Notes: generated from the letters alone by a model not told the origin. DNA of 64,000 nt from Desulfosporosinus nitroreducens (GCF_023897015.1 NZ_JAMHFY010000004.1:62001-126000); one strand, 5' to 3'; positions 19,481 through 28,610 are shown, counted from the first letter of the stretch. Made by a program: numbers and translations.

Positions 19481-19799
19481 AATCAAAAAACCTCGCTTCA
19501 ACAAAATATCGAATCCTCCGCTATTCTAATATATTTTCTTGAGAACATCAACGATGTATAAGATAATCTTTTGTCGGAAAATGGAAAAAATATGTTTACT
19601 GTCAAAAATTATCCATTTTTAAAAAAAGATTAAATACTTCAAGCCATCTTTTACTCATTTATTATTGTAAAACGTCATTCCGTTGACACCCACATTAGGC
19701 CCTTACGCGATAATTATCATTATTTGCATCTATTTTGATAAGAAAAATAATTAAAAATAATAATATTTTCTGAAATATTTGTCAATTTAGGGCTTAAAA

Positions 19800-20010
19800 T
19801 ATCTGGATTTGGCATGAAGCTCGAAATCAAATAGAAGGACTGCTTGAAGTACCACCAAAGGGTGATATTAAGCAGATGCAGGGCATAAATCCTCCTGTTC
19901 TTCGTTTACGAATAGGAAAATATCGGGTATTATATGAGTATACTAATATTAATGACGAAGAAATTTTAATGATTAAAGATATCGGATCACGAGGGGACAT
20001 TTACAAGTAA
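19800..20010 (+). pseudogene. RelE/ParE-type toxin, N-terminally truncated
   Basis: The frame reads WHEARNQIEGLLEVPPKGDI, then LRLRIGKYRVLYEY and IGSRGDIYK before a TAA. This is the C-terminal two thirds of a RelE-fold toxin, with the usual RLRIGKYRVLYE core. There is no start codon in frame, and a stop lies just upstream. It is followed after 13 bases by its decayed antitoxin. Confidence 0.75.
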
Positions 20011-20023
20011 GGGAGATGATAAT

Positions 20024-20237
20024 ATGTCACAGTTTCAAAGCAAATTATTGATATGATTGATATGCTTCCTGAGTCGGAACAGGAGTTAGCATTCGAAATG
20101 ATTAAAAGAAAATGGTCCTTGCATGGGACAGTGATTTCACAAAGCTGACGCCTCTGGAGAGAGAGAGATTAACCCAATCCGAAAAAGAAATAGCCAGTGG
20201 AGAAACCGTTAGCCATTCAGACATTGACTGGAATTAA
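20024..20237 (+). pseudogene. Antitoxin partner, frameshifted
   Basis: ATG 20024 behind GGGAGATGATAAT gives only MSQFQSKLLI before a stop. In the other frames the protein continues as IIDMIDMLPESEQELAFEMI and, after a second shift, MVLAWDSDFTKLTPLERERL to DIDWN. Two frameshifts therefore inactivate a gene of about 70 codons. The order toxin then antitoxin is seen in a subset of RelBE-type modules. Confidence 0.7.
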
Positions 20238-20276
20238 ACTTAAAGTAGTGACGCCCTTTACATAGTGACACTGCTC

Positions 20277-20314
20277 TGTCCCACGTTCAAACAAAAGAAC
20301 GTGGGGCTTTTTTG
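20277..20314 (+). terminator. Terminator after the decayed toxin-antitoxin pair
   Basis: Arms CCCACGTTC and GAACGTGGG with a seven-base loop, followed by CTTTTTT. Confidence 0.8.
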
Positions 20315-20384
20315 TGTTTCCAAACAAATGAAAAGGAGTGAATCGGTTAGGATGTTGCAAACGAAGGATTTTTACAAACGTAAA

Positions 20385-20433
20385 ATTCTCTCCAATTTTC
20401 AATAGCTGAAACTCGGGGCGAATTTTTAGAACT
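20385..20433 (+). repeat. Hairpin repeat resembling an IS200/IS605 end
   Basis: The stretch matches the reverse complement of 62361-62412 (TTTTCAATARCTGAAA core flanked by AAATTC... and ...GGGCGAATTTT). The second copy adjoins a transposase fragment, so this one is probably a solo element end. The 315 bp between 20238 and 20552 contain otherwise only the terminator. Confidence 0.6.
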
Positions 20434-20552
20434 ACACTATTTGTTCGACCGCTTACATAATTATCTTGCTTAGTGGTGCCATCAATTTCAAATAGTTTAT
20501 CCCGAATTTGGAAAAGCTAATTTTTGAAAACAATAAAAGGAGGACATTGTAA

Positions 20553-20789
20553 ATGTTATGTGCAGAGGTATCAATCTACCCTCAGAAAACGAATAACGCA
20601 AGCCAGATCATTACGGGTGCTATTCAAACGTTATCACAAGAAAATATTGAGTACAAAGTTGGTTCTCTAAGCACCCATATTGACGGAAATGATGATCAAG
20701 TATGGACTGGAATCAAGAAAGTTTTCGACGAGGCAAAAAACTCTGGCGAAGTAAGCATGGTAGTTACTATTTCTAACTCCGCCCACTAA
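20553..20789 (+). CDS. MTH1187/YkoF-type thiamine-binding protein
   Basis: 78 aa beginning MLCAEVSIYPQKTNNASQII, with KVGSLSTHIDGNDDQVWTGI in the middle; this matches the UPF0045/MTH1187 family of small ferredoxin-fold proteins that bind thiamine or its precursors. AAAGGAGG precedes ATG 20553 with good spacing. No TPP riboswitch is seen upstream and no transporter gene is adjacent, so its role (carrier or sensor) is inferred only. Confidence 0.85.
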   Translation: MLCAEVSIYPQKTNNASQIITGAIQTLSQENIEYKVGSLSTHIDGNDDQVWTGIKKVFDEAKNSGEVSMVVTISNSAH

Positions 20790-20900
20790 AACTCAAACGA
20801 AATAATGAACAGTCCAGTAGAATCTGAATACTACTAAATCAATATATTTAGGCTTAGCAACGAATGCCAACCCTTAAACCTTTATATAGCAACTCAATCA

Positions 20901-20943
20901 AAGCCAGGGCTAACCCTTTTGGAGGGGTAGCCCTGGCTTTTTA
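20901..20943 (+). terminator. Terminator after the thiamine-binding gene
   Basis: Strong stem AAGCCAGGGCTA with TAGCCCTGGCTT, and a T tail. Confidence 0.88.
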
Positions 20944-21052
20944 AATCCATCCTTAGTTTCTAGAAACACCCATGTGAAGTGACTCTCTCCGCTCAGCGGC
21001 CACCTTAAGGTCTTTTAGATCTAGTTTTTAAAACTAATTATAAACTTTGACC

Positions 21053-22309
21053 TTAGCCCCCCCAAACCACTTTACCTCGCTTAATTACCGTCTCAACTGG
21101 GTTACTTCCAAAATGATACGGCAAGTAATTTAGATTCGGAATATCAAGAATAAGCACATCCCCCTGTTTCCCAACCTCTAGACTCCCCACTTGGTTTGCT
21201 CTGCCGATAGCATGGGCAGCATTAATCGTACACCCAGCCAAAGCTTCTTCAGGGGTAAGTCTGAGGTAGAGACAAGCCAGAGTTATAACAAGAGGCATGG
21301 ATTCCGTAGGAGAAGATCCGGGATTTGAATCCGTAGCCAACGCTACAGGTGCCCCTGCACGTATCATCTCTCTCGCTCTGGCGTACGAATTCTTAGCAAG
21401 GTTAAACGAAGTTGCCGGAAGCAACACTGCAATTACACCTTGTCGTGCTAGAGCTGCGATTCCTTCATCCGAAGCTTGAAGTAAATGATCGGCACTAATA
21501 ACACCCAGTTTTGCCGCTAATTCTGCCCCTCCCGCTGAAGCTAGTTCATCCGCATGCATTTTTAACTTAAAATTCAACTCTTTCGCCTTAACTAAAATCC
21601 GCTCACTTGATTCGAGACTAAAAACTCCAGGCTCGCAAAAAACATCACAGAATTCCGCCAGGTCTTCGGCAGCAACCTGCGGTAACATCACATCCACTAT
21701 GTAGTTTGTAAACTCTTCTTCACTGTACCCCGATGGAACCGCATGCGCCCCCATAAACGTCGGAACCAAGTCAACCGCCTGTTCTCCATCTAATTCGTGT
21801 ATAAGACGTAAAGCCCGCAATTCTTCATCCACCATCAGGCCATACCCGCTCTTTGCCTCAACCGTCGTCGTGCCCATGCTCAACATCGTCCGGAGCCGAC
21901 GGCTTGTTTGCGCTTTAATTTCTTCATCAGTAGCCAACTTAGTACTTCGAACCGTAGAAAGAATCCCCCCGCCTTGCTTAAGTATCTCAAGATAAGGAAC
22001 CCCTTTAAGCTTCAAAGACAATTCATTCTCACGAGAACCAGCATAGAGAACATGAGTGTGAGGATCGACAAACCCCGGGGTAACAACCTTACCCAGCGCA
22101 CTTATTTGCCGCGTATCAGGTCCTGCCCACCCGCCAGCTCGAACTTCCTCTGTAGTGCCAACCGCAACAATCTTTCCCTCACGGATAGCAACAGCACCAT
22201 CTTCAATCAAACCAATCTCAGACATACCTTCCCCACAGGCCGGACCGTCCGAGTAGCCCCTCAGCGTCGCCATCAATTGGGCGGAATGGATCAAGAGATC
22301 CGCATACAT
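21053..22309 (-). CDS. hutI: Imidazolonepropionase
   Basis: 418 aa from ATG 22309 (GGAG eleven bases upstream; an in-frame TTG at 22330 overlaps that site). The amidohydrolase fold is marked by the metal ligands HTHVLYAGSRENE near residue 80, later HADE, and ATDSNPGSSPTESMPL near residue 320. HutI opens imidazolone propionate to formiminoglutamate in histidine breakdown. It is last in the run hutU - B12-type protein - hutI. Histidine ammonia-lyase and the formiminoglutamate enzymes are not in the window. Confidence 0.96.
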   Translation of the reverse strand: MYADLLIHSAQLMATLRGYSDGPACGEGMSEIGLIEDGAVAIREGKIVAVGTTEEVRAGGWAGPDTRQISALGKVVTPGFVDPHTHVLYAGSRENELSLKLKGVPYLEILKQGGGILSTVRSTKLATDEEIKAQTSRRLRTMLSMGTTTVEAKSGYGLMVDEELRALRLIHELDGEQAVDLVPTFMGAHAVPSGYSEEEFTNYIVDVMLPQVAAEDLAEFCDVFCEPGVFSLESSERILVKAKELNFKLKMHADELASAGGAELAAKLGVISADHLLQASDEGIAALARQGVIAVLLPATSFNLAKNSYARAREMIRAGAPVALATDSNPGSSPTESMPLVITLACLYLRLTPEEALAGCTINAAHAIGRANQVGSLEVGKQGDVLILDIPNLNYLPYHFGSNPVETVIKRGKVVWGG

Positions 22310-22373
22310 TACACAATCAGCTCCAATCAAGTCATTTAGGGTAACCTAAAAAAGATACGCAGTGGAAAAGCAG

Positions 22374-22402
22374 TGAACTCGTTCAACTAAAGTTGAACAT
22401 GG
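22374..22402 (-). repeat. GTTCA(R)CTTTAG(Y)TGAAC hairpin, copy 1
   Basis: A small palindrome with flanking GAGTTCAC occurs three times in the catabolic cluster: here, at 25592-25618 and at 28571-28600. This copy is in the opposite orientation to the other two. All are intergenic. Confidence 0.7.
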
Positions 22403-22516
22403 GAATCTTAACATCGGATGAGACAAGAATGGAACTCAGAACAGTACTCCAAACTCTCTTGGCTATGTTACCCCTACCCTATTAGATATAGGATATTAGA
22501 TATTTGGAGCTTGATC

Positions 22517-23230
22517 TTAAGTTGTTACTGACTTGGGCTTACCAAATTTCAAGCGGCTGTGAGCACAATTTTGCTGTTCGACACACATCTCACAGGTGAT
22601 CGCGCAGGACAAGTTCGGCTTACTCAGCTTTTCTCCAACCGGAATAACAAGAGTATGAGATTTTATCGGAGACATCAACATCGTTTCCCCTAAAGATATG
22701 CCAAGCTCTCCCCCATCCAACAAAGTAAATAAGATTTTCTGAGCTTCCAGGGGAATTTGATAACCACCCGGACATAAATTATGCCCAGTCTGTAAGCCAC
22801 GATCTGACACTTGCTTGACAACCATGCCCCTTAACAATTCTAAAGCTTCATCAAGCGCCACAGTCCCGCAACCGTCTAGAACCATCCCATCGAGCATCTC
22901 CCCATCTTGAAACAAACGGATTGATTCCTCTTCAAGCCGGGAACCGATAGTTTGGATAGCAATTAAAACCTCCTGAGCCCCCTCAAAGAACGAGGCAGCA
23001 GCCCCAACAGGATACTGATTTGCAATAAGAATTTCCCCTGGACCCGAAACCTCCACCGGTACATAACCATAAATACAGCGAGCATCAACAAGTCCTAACG
23101 CTTTGACTCGCATCTCCTCAATGGTTGACTTAAAATTCCGACTCCGTTCCGAGTCTGCATCCGGCATACCAATACGCCGATAAATCTCTGAAGTATCTAA
23201 TTTTAAGTTATCCCACTTTATATATTCCAT
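22517..23230 (-). CDS. Methionine synthase reactivation domain-like protein with Cys-rich tail
   Basis: 237 aa from ATG 23230, GGGAGG nine bases upstream. The body resembles the B12-dependent methionine synthase activation domain (YVPVEVSG, VGAAASFFEG, GHNLCPGGYQIPLEAQ; the latter matches the conserved RxxPGY-type loop region). The C-terminus has four cysteines (CAITCEMCVEQQNC), a likely metal or Fe-S site. In MetH the domain binds SAM and remethylates the oxidised corrinoid. Position between hutI and hutU, and near a corrinoid protein, suggests reductive repair of the corrinoid system. An exact role is inference. Confidence 0.75.
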   Translation of the reverse strand: MEYIKWDNLKLDTSEIYRRIGMPDADSERSRNFKSTIEEMRVKALGLVDARCIYGYVPVEVSGPGEILIANQYPVGAAASFFEGAQEVLIAIQTIGSRLEEESIRLFQDGEMLDGMVLDGCGTVALDEALELLRGMVVKQVSDRGLQTGHNLCPGGYQIPLEAQKILFTLLDGGELGISLGETMLMSPIKSHTLVIPVGEKLSKPNLSCAITCEMCVEQQNCAHSRLKFGKPKSVTT

Positions 23231-23271
23231 CACTTTATCCTCCCAGCTTAACGGAAGCAAAGGGACTATTC

Positions 23272-25290
23272 TCAGACTTCCTTCACTAATCGCTCAATCA
23301 ACTCATCCTTCGGAATAAAAGGCACCGTAATATGCCCCAAACCCTTATACCGCTCATTGAACTCAATGCCAGTCTCAATAGAATGCTCGTTCCTGGCCCA
23401 AGCCCGCCGAGCAACCCCCCCGATTACATCCCACAAAAGCGCAGACTTTATAACCTCATCCACACGTCCACTCCCGTCAAGGACCAAGCCAAATCCTCCA
23501 TTAATAGCTTTACCAATACCGACACCGCCGCCATTATGAAGAGAAACCATACTCATCCCTCGGGCGGCATCTCCGACGAAACTTTGCACAGCCATATCTG
23601 CCATGACATTGCTTCCATCTTTGATATTCGCCGTCTCCCTAAACGGAGAATCCGTTCCACTTACATCGTGATGATCTCGTCCCAGCATGACCGGGCCGAT
23701 CTCTCCATTGCGAATCATCTCATTAAATTTAAGGGCAATCTTAATCCTGCCTTCGGCATCCTGATAAAGAATCCGAGCTTGAGTACCGACAACCAGTTTA
23801 TTTTTCTCAGCATCCTTAATCCAAATATAGTTGTCCCGATCTTGACCCCTGCGGTTTGGATCAATACACCCCATGGCAGCCTCATCCGTTTTACGCAGAT
23901 CTTCCTTTTTCCCGCTTAAACAAACCCATCTAAAAGGCCCATACCCATAATCAAACAGTTCTGGCCCCATAATATCTTCAACATAGGACGGGAAAATAAA
24001 GCCATCCTTCTCATCCACGCCATTTTTCGAAATCTCATTCACTCCGGCATCATAAACTGCCTTCATAAAAGAATTACCATAGTCGAAGAAATAAGTGCCT
24101 CTTTCTACCAACGTCCGAATCAATTCAAACTGCCGAACCAAGCTCTGATCCACAAGCCTTTTGAACTCAGCCCGGTCGGTTGCCAGTAACCTGGTTCGCT
24201 CCTCGAAAGAGATCCCTTGTGGGCAGTATCCGCCTTCATAGGCAACATGACAAGACGTCTGATCACTGAGCAAATCCACTTTAATCTCATGCTTTACCGC
24301 ATACTCCAATAAATCGACAACGTTACCCTGATAAGCAATCGACATGGGCTCTTTTTTCTGCACATACTCAGCCGCAATCCGGAAGACTTCCTCTAGATCC
24401 GCAGACACTCTGCTTACCCACCCCTGCTCATGGCGAGTCTTGATTCTAGATTCATCCACTTCAGCGATAATCCCCACACCTCGGGCAATTTCCACAGATT
24501 TCCCCTGAGCCCCGCTCATCCCGCCAAGACCTGACGAGATAAAAAGATGCCCGCTTATATCCCCATCATGAGGAATTCCTAACTTCATTCGCCCAGCATT
24601 AAGCAACGTATTAAAGGTACCGTGCACAATCCCCTGAGGGCCAATGTACATCCAACCGCCGGCGGTCATCTGACCATAGTTAGCAACACCCATTTGCTCT
24701 GCGATTTCCCAATCCTTCTGATTGTCAAACATCCCGACCATTAAGGCATTCGTAATGATCACGCGCGGAGCTTCCGGACGAGAGGGGAATAATCCGACTG
24801 GATGCCCGGATTCCATGACTAGAGTCTGATGATCCGTCATCACTTCCAAATATTTTTTAATCAAACGATATTGCAGCCAGTTTTGACAGACACTTCCTGT
24901 TTCACCATAGGTAACAAGCTCATAAGGATAAAGTGCCACCTCAAAATCCAGGTTATTATCGATCATCACCTGAAAAGCCTTACCCTCTATACAGTTCCCC
25001 TGATACTCGTCGATAGGTTTACCGGATAATTTCCCTGCCGGACGATAACGATACGCATAAATCCTGCCCCTGGTCCTCAATTCTTCCAGAAACTCGGGTG
25101 CCAACTGTTCATGTAATTCTTCAGGAACATAGCGCAAAGCATTCTTAAGCGCAATTTTAGTTTGACTGGGAGACAGGCTAAACCCCCGATCCGGAGCCCG
25201 CCTAATCCCTTCCACAAATTCCTGCATCTCAGGCAATTCAGGATCCAGCTTAACAGCCATAGCTTGTGAGATTTCATAGTTACTGATCAT
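23272..25290 (-). CDS. hutU: Urocanate hydratase
   Basis: 672 aa from ATG 25290 (GGAG eight bases upstream; an in-frame GTG at 25299 overlaps the site). HutU converts urocanate to imidazolone propionate using tightly bound NAD+. Family stretches include YQGNCIEGKAFQVMIDNNLD, YGETGSVCQNW, TAGGWMYIGPQGIVHGTFNT, SGLGGMSGAQ and the late HNGGGVGIGKAINGG. The length exceeds the ~555 aa of proteobacterial HutU and matches the longer Firmicute type. It lies downstream of the corrinoid protein gene, separated by a 500-bp repeat-rich gap. Confidence 0.96.
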   Translation of the reverse strand: MISNYEISQAMAVKLDPELPEMQEFVEGIRRAPDRGFSLSPSQTKIALKNALRYVPEELHEQLAPEFLEELRTRGRIYAYRYRPAGKLSGKPIDEYQGNCIEGKAFQVMIDNNLDFEVALYPYELVTYGETGSVCQNWLQYRLIKKYLEVMTDHQTLVMESGHPVGLFPSRPEAPRVIITNALMVGMFDNQKDWEIAEQMGVANYGQMTAGGWMYIGPQGIVHGTFNTLLNAGRMKLGIPHDGDISGHLFISSGLGGMSGAQGKSVEIARGVGIIAEVDESRIKTRHEQGWVSRVSADLEEVFRIAAEYVQKKEPMSIAYQGNVVDLLEYAVKHEIKVDLLSDQTSCHVAYEGGYCPQGISFEERTRLLATDRAEFKRLVDQSLVRQFELIRTLVERGTYFFDYGNSFMKAVYDAGVNEISKNGVDEKDGFIFPSYVEDIMGPELFDYGYGPFRWVCLSGKKEDLRKTDEAAMGCIDPNRRGQDRDNYIWIKDAEKNKLVVGTQARILYQDAEGRIKIALKFNEMIRNGEIGPVMLGRDHHDVSGTDSPFRETANIKDGSNVMADMAVQSFVGDAARGMSMVSLHNGGGVGIGKAINGGFGLVLDGSGRVDEVIKSALLWDVIGGVARRAWARNEHSIETGIEFNERYKGLGHITVPFIPKDELIERLVKEV

Positions 25291-25316
25291 CCAGCTCACT
25301 CCTCACTTAATATTTA

Positions 25317-25352
25317 GCAATTCCGAGACTCCCACTTCTCAAGTGGATGTTC
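25317..25352. repeat. Dispersed hairpin repeat GAGACTCCCACTT..AAGTGG, copy 1
   Basis: The same 33-36 bp hairpin (CCGAGACTCCCACTTC with TCAAGTGGGTGTTCC) recurs at 31661-31694 and 47045-47079. It sits outside genes each time and resembles the terminal hairpins of IS200/IS605-type elements. Confidence 0.75.
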
Positions 25353-25375
25353 CTTATTGGGGGTAGACTCCATCC

Positions 25376-25618
25376 TACGGCGCGAACGTATTCGTATGTG
25401 GATCTGCGCCTTCGGCGTAAGTCTATCCCCAGCGCAATTGTATTCGTTACGGGCCGTGTGCTTTCGGCGATAATCTATCCTCAGCGCAGTTGTATTCGTT
25501 ACAGGCCGTGCGCTTTCGGCGATAGTCTCCACCGGAGACTATCGTACCGGAGACTATCGTACTGGAGACTTACGTCACCGAAAGTCTCGATGTTCAGCTT
25601 TAACCGAACGAGTTCAAT
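25376..25618. repeat. Nested tandem-repeat element, short copy
   Basis: Contains about three degenerate copies of the ~53-bp unit seen at 28115-28450 (GCGCAATTGTATTCGTTACG ... TTTCGGCGATA), then about three 15-bp CCGGAGACTATCGTA units, then the GTTCAGCTTTAACCGAAC hairpin. It fills most of the 525-bp gap between the corrinoid protein gene and hutU. No coding potential is supported. Confidence 0.85.
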
Positions 25619-25815
25619 TAAAAAACCTTGCTTTACCTTACTAATGAACCAAGCAGGAAAGTCCCAATTAATTCATATTTTCAGAAATAGGTACAGTTGC
25701 CCTTTAGGACTCCTGTACCTATCACGTATACGGATGTTTTCACCGTCGTCTTTATGCTCTAATTTCTAAAATTCAAGTCTAACTAACGCTATACCGATCC
25801 CACTAATCATAGCCT

Positions 25816-26448
25816 TTAAGCAATTATGCGTCGACACAGCTCTGTTGCCGATGCGGCATCCGCAGCATATCCATCAGCGCCGATTTCATCAGCAAAACTT
25901 TGGGAAATAGGTGCCCCGCCAATAACGACCTTAACGGAATCACGCAAGCCCTCTTCTTTTAAAGCCTCAATCGTATCCTTCATCGAAAGCATGGTTGTTG
26001 TTAAAAGAGCGGACAAACCAATAACTTGAGGGGAATGCTCCTTAACAGCTTTTACAAAAGCAGCCGGATCTATGTCTACACCCAAATCAATAATTTCAAA
26101 TCCGGCACTTTCCATCATCATAACAACCAGCTTTTTACCGATGTCGTGAAGATCGCCCTTAACTGTCCCGATCACCACTTTACCGGCGGTAGGCATGTCT
26201 TTGTCAGCAATCAACGGTTTTAAGAGTTCAATACCTGTACTCATAGCCTTAGCAGACATCATAACCTCTGGAACATACATATCCCCTGCTTTGAAACGAA
26301 CTCCGACCACATTCATGCCCGCCATTAATCCCTGATTAATAATCTCCAGGGGATCATTGCCGTTATCAATCATTTTCTGGGTTAAATCCTTCGCCCCATT
26401 ATAATTTCCATTAATCACGAGTTCAGCCAAGCTGGTAAAATCACTCAT
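25816..26448 (-). CDS. Methyltransferase corrinoid protein (MtbC/MttC-like)
   Basis: 210 aa. The N-terminal helical cap domain covers about 1-85, and the B12-binding domain follows with the cobalt-ligand motif GDLHDIG (His101), then the SxL-type GLSALLTTTM and VVIGGAPISQSFADEIGADGYA. It carries the methyl group between a substrate methyltransferase and the next acceptor. GGAGGAAATC precedes ATG 26448. It lies directly downstream of two MttB-family genes, so it is the likely partner of one or both. Confidence 0.95.
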   Translation of the reverse strand: MSDFTSLAELVINGNYNGAKDLTQKMIDNGNDPLEIINQGLMAGMNVVGVRFKAGDMYVPEVMMSAKAMSTGIELLKPLIADKDMPTAGKVVIGTVKGDLHDIGKKLVVMMMESAGFEIIDLGVDIDPAAFVKAVKEHSPQVIGLSALLTTTMLSMKDTIEALKEEGLRDSVKVVIGGAPISQSFADEIGADGYAADAASATELCRRIIA

Positions 26449-26620
26449 TAAGATTTCCTCCTCAAATATTGGTTTATCCCCTCACCCAAAGTAATCTATT
26501 AATACTATCACGTATTTTTCTTCAAGTATTAAATGCCTGTTAGCCGTCACAGGCTATCTGCCGGAAGTGAGTACACCTGACATTATATAAAAATGTCCCA
26601 AAATGATCAACTAACCTAAA

Positions 26621-28078
26621 TTAAGCTTTCTCCCCAACTCTTTCCTTAGCTTTTCGGAGAATTTCACCGATTTGTGCCCTTACATCCTCGGTGACGGGCT
26701 TAGGCTGGTAAGTTTCCAAGACTTGTTTGATCTGGTCCCTGGCGCGTTCGATCATTGTCTTACTGCCGCTGGCTGTCCAATTTTCATAATTGTTAAAGTC
26801 CGAGAGATCAGGAAACCAGTTATCCCTAAAATGCTTGGCCGTATGGTCATCCCCAAGGAAGTTTCCTCCCGGGCCAACCCGCATGATGGACTCTACACCC
26901 AAGGACTCTTTATCAGTATTGATCCCTTTCAGTAACCGGCGGGTCCTGCCAATAACCTCGTTCGAAATAACCAGCAACTCTAAGGAACCCGTTATGCCAA
27001 ACTCCATATAGAAAACATCATGCATAATATTGCACCCTTGAAGGGCTCCCATTAAGGTGAACATCGTTGACTCCGCGATAGCCTGTTCGTCACAAACCTT
27101 AGAATTACTACACCCGGCATAGCCCCAAGAGGGAAGTTGGTAGTAATGAGCCAGATCAACAGCGCCCCCTTGAAAGAGTACCGCTTCAGGAGTTCCATAA
27201 ACCGCCTGCATCGTTCGCATATCAAGTGGCGAATTTCCATAACCGTAAATAAACGGAGCCCCCGGAGCCTTTAACTGGTGAATAATTAAGCCGCTCAACG
27301 CTTCCGCATTAGCCTGTACCAACGCCCCTGCAATTGTAGTAGGTACAGAAGCACCCGCCACACCACCGCAGGCAAAATTCGCGGGAACCCCATTTTCAGC
27401 AGCAATTAACAGTTTTTCGATGGACTCCTTCGGATGTTGAAGAGGTGAGGTGGGTTCAGTATAAATCATAAACAGAGGCTTCTGACGCAAGCGCTCCTTC
27501 CCACCCACAGCACAGGCTGCCATTTCAATAATATCTAGAAGAGTATCCCCATCTTCAGCAATCACTACCTGAGGTTTCTCCGTATTTTGAACCATAATGG
27601 CATATTGTTCACGATTAATCATACGAGGGTCTACATCGGACAATAAACCCATCGACATGACAAAATCAATATTCGGTAATTTGTCACACAGTCTAATAGC
27701 ATTAGCGACATCTTCTTGACGCCAACTCCGCCGCTCTAAAGTGAAGGGATCCAGGTAATTGAGGGTATCAGACCCGGTCCCGAAGTAAACATTGGCCCCT
27801 TCAAGATGAAGCGCCGCCTCTCCCTTGCGGTTATACAGAGTCACACGCGAAGGAGCCGACTGCAATGCTTGCTTGATTAGAAAACTTGGGAAATAAACCC
27901 GATTACCGTTTTCCACATGTGCCCCGGCTTGCCGAAGCAATTCCACTGCCTCCTCATGGTGAATCACCATGCCTGTGTCTTCAAGAACTTGACAACTTGC
28001 GAGATGAATCTCCTCTGCTTGTTTTTCCGTGAGTGTCCGAAAGAACAGTCCGTTTCCGTGCGAGCTTCCAACTCCCAT
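26621..28078 (-). CDS. MttB-family corrinoid methyltransferase (non-pyrrolysine), copy 1
   Basis: 485-aa member of the trimethylamine methyltransferase superfamily with no in-frame stop, hence lacking the pyrrolysine of archaeal MttB. Relatives such as MtgB of Desulfitobacterium demethylate glycine betaine or other quaternary amines to a corrinoid protein. Family stretches are YFGTGSDTLNYLDP, FACGGVAGASVPTTIAGAL and RVGPGGNFLGDDHTAKHFR. It shares clear similarity with copy 2 at 28611. AAGGGG precedes ATG 28078. The neighbouring betaine transporter supports a quaternary-amine substrate; which one is unknown. Confidence 0.93.
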   Translation of the reverse strand: MGVGSSHGNGLFFRTLTEKQAEEIHLASCQVLEDTGMVIHHEEAVELLRQAGAHVENGNRVYFPSFLIKQALQSAPSRVTLYNRKGEAALHLEGANVYFGTGSDTLNYLDPFTLERRSWRQEDVANAIRLCDKLPNIDFVMSMGLLSDVDPRMINREQYAIMVQNTEKPQVVIAEDGDTLLDIIEMAACAVGGKERLRQKPLFMIYTEPTSPLQHPKESIEKLLIAAENGVPANFACGGVAGASVPTTIAGALVQANAEALSGLIIHQLKAPGAPFIYGYGNSPLDMRTMQAVYGTPEAVLFQGGAVDLAHYYQLPSWGYAGCSNSKVCDEQAIAESTMFTLMGALQGCNIMHDVFYMEFGITGSLELLVISNEVIGRTRRLLKGINTDKESLGVESIMRVGPGGNFLGDDHTAKHFRDNWFPDLSDFNNYENWTASGSKTMIERARDQIKQVLETYQPKPVTEDVRAQIGEILRKAKERVGEKA

Positions 28079-28114
28079 TGAGTGTAACCCCTTTCATTTG
28101 TTCCTGCCAGCGGA

Positions 28115-28600
28115 TATGCCCCTTCGGCATAAGTCTAGCCTCAGATGCAATTGTATTCGTTACGGGCCGTGCGCCTTCGGCGATAGTCTATCCTCAGCGC
28201 AATCGTATTCGTTACGGGCCGTGCGCCTTCGGCGATAAGTCTATCCTCAGCGCAATCGTATTCGTTACGGGCCTTGCGCCTTCGGCGATAAGTCTATCCT
28301 CAGCGCAATTGTATTCGTTACGGGCCGTGCGCCTTCGGCGATAAGTCTATCCTCAGCGCAATCGTATTCGTTACGGGCCTTGCGCCTTCGGCGATAGTCT
28401 ATCCTCAGCGCAATCGTATTCGTTACGGGCCTTGCGCCTTCGGCGATAGTCTCCACTGGAGACTATCGTACTGGAGACTATCGTACCGGAGACTATCGTA
28501 CCGGAGACTATCGTACCGGAGACTATCGTACCGGAGACTATCGTACCGGAGACTTATGCCACCGAAGTCTCGATGTTCAGCTTTAGCTGAACGAGTTCAC
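28115..28600. repeat. Nested tandem-repeat element, long copy
   Basis: About six to seven copies of a ~53-bp unit (TATCCTCAGCGCAATCGTAT, then TCGTTACGGGCCGTGCGCCT, then TCGGCGATAAGTC) run from about 28120 to 28450. They are followed by about seven 15-bp units CCGGAGACTATCGTA to 28550, and by CACCGAAGTCTCGATG plus the hairpin GTTCAGCTTTAGCTGAAC. The last part of the 53-bp unit and the 15-bp unit are inverted copies (GATAGTCTCC/GGAGACTATC), so the array can fold extensively. It fills the gap between the two MttB genes. It is not a CRISPR: there are no unique spacers. Confidence 0.92.
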
Positions 28601-28610
28601 TAGTTTTCTT

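Noticed and set aside
19168-19727. Fur-box-like sites (GATAATTATGATAA, GATAATTATCATTA)
   Set aside because: The DNA here is very AT-rich, and no iron-related gene is adjacent.
20217-20402. 61-codon frame on the minus strand
   Set aside because: It crosses a terminator and the IS-like hairpin, and has no family resemblance.
25347-25769. 140-codon frame over the short repeat element
   Set aside because: It runs through repeats and hairpins and ends in AT-rich intergenic DNA; no support for translation.
28033-28456. Open frames on both strands across the 53-bp repeats
   Set aside because: They arise because the unit lacks stops in several frames. The peptides are repeats of a short meaningless segment without start signals.
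28115-28560. CRISPR array
   Set aside because: The units are contiguous and nearly identical, without unique spacers, and no cas genes are near.
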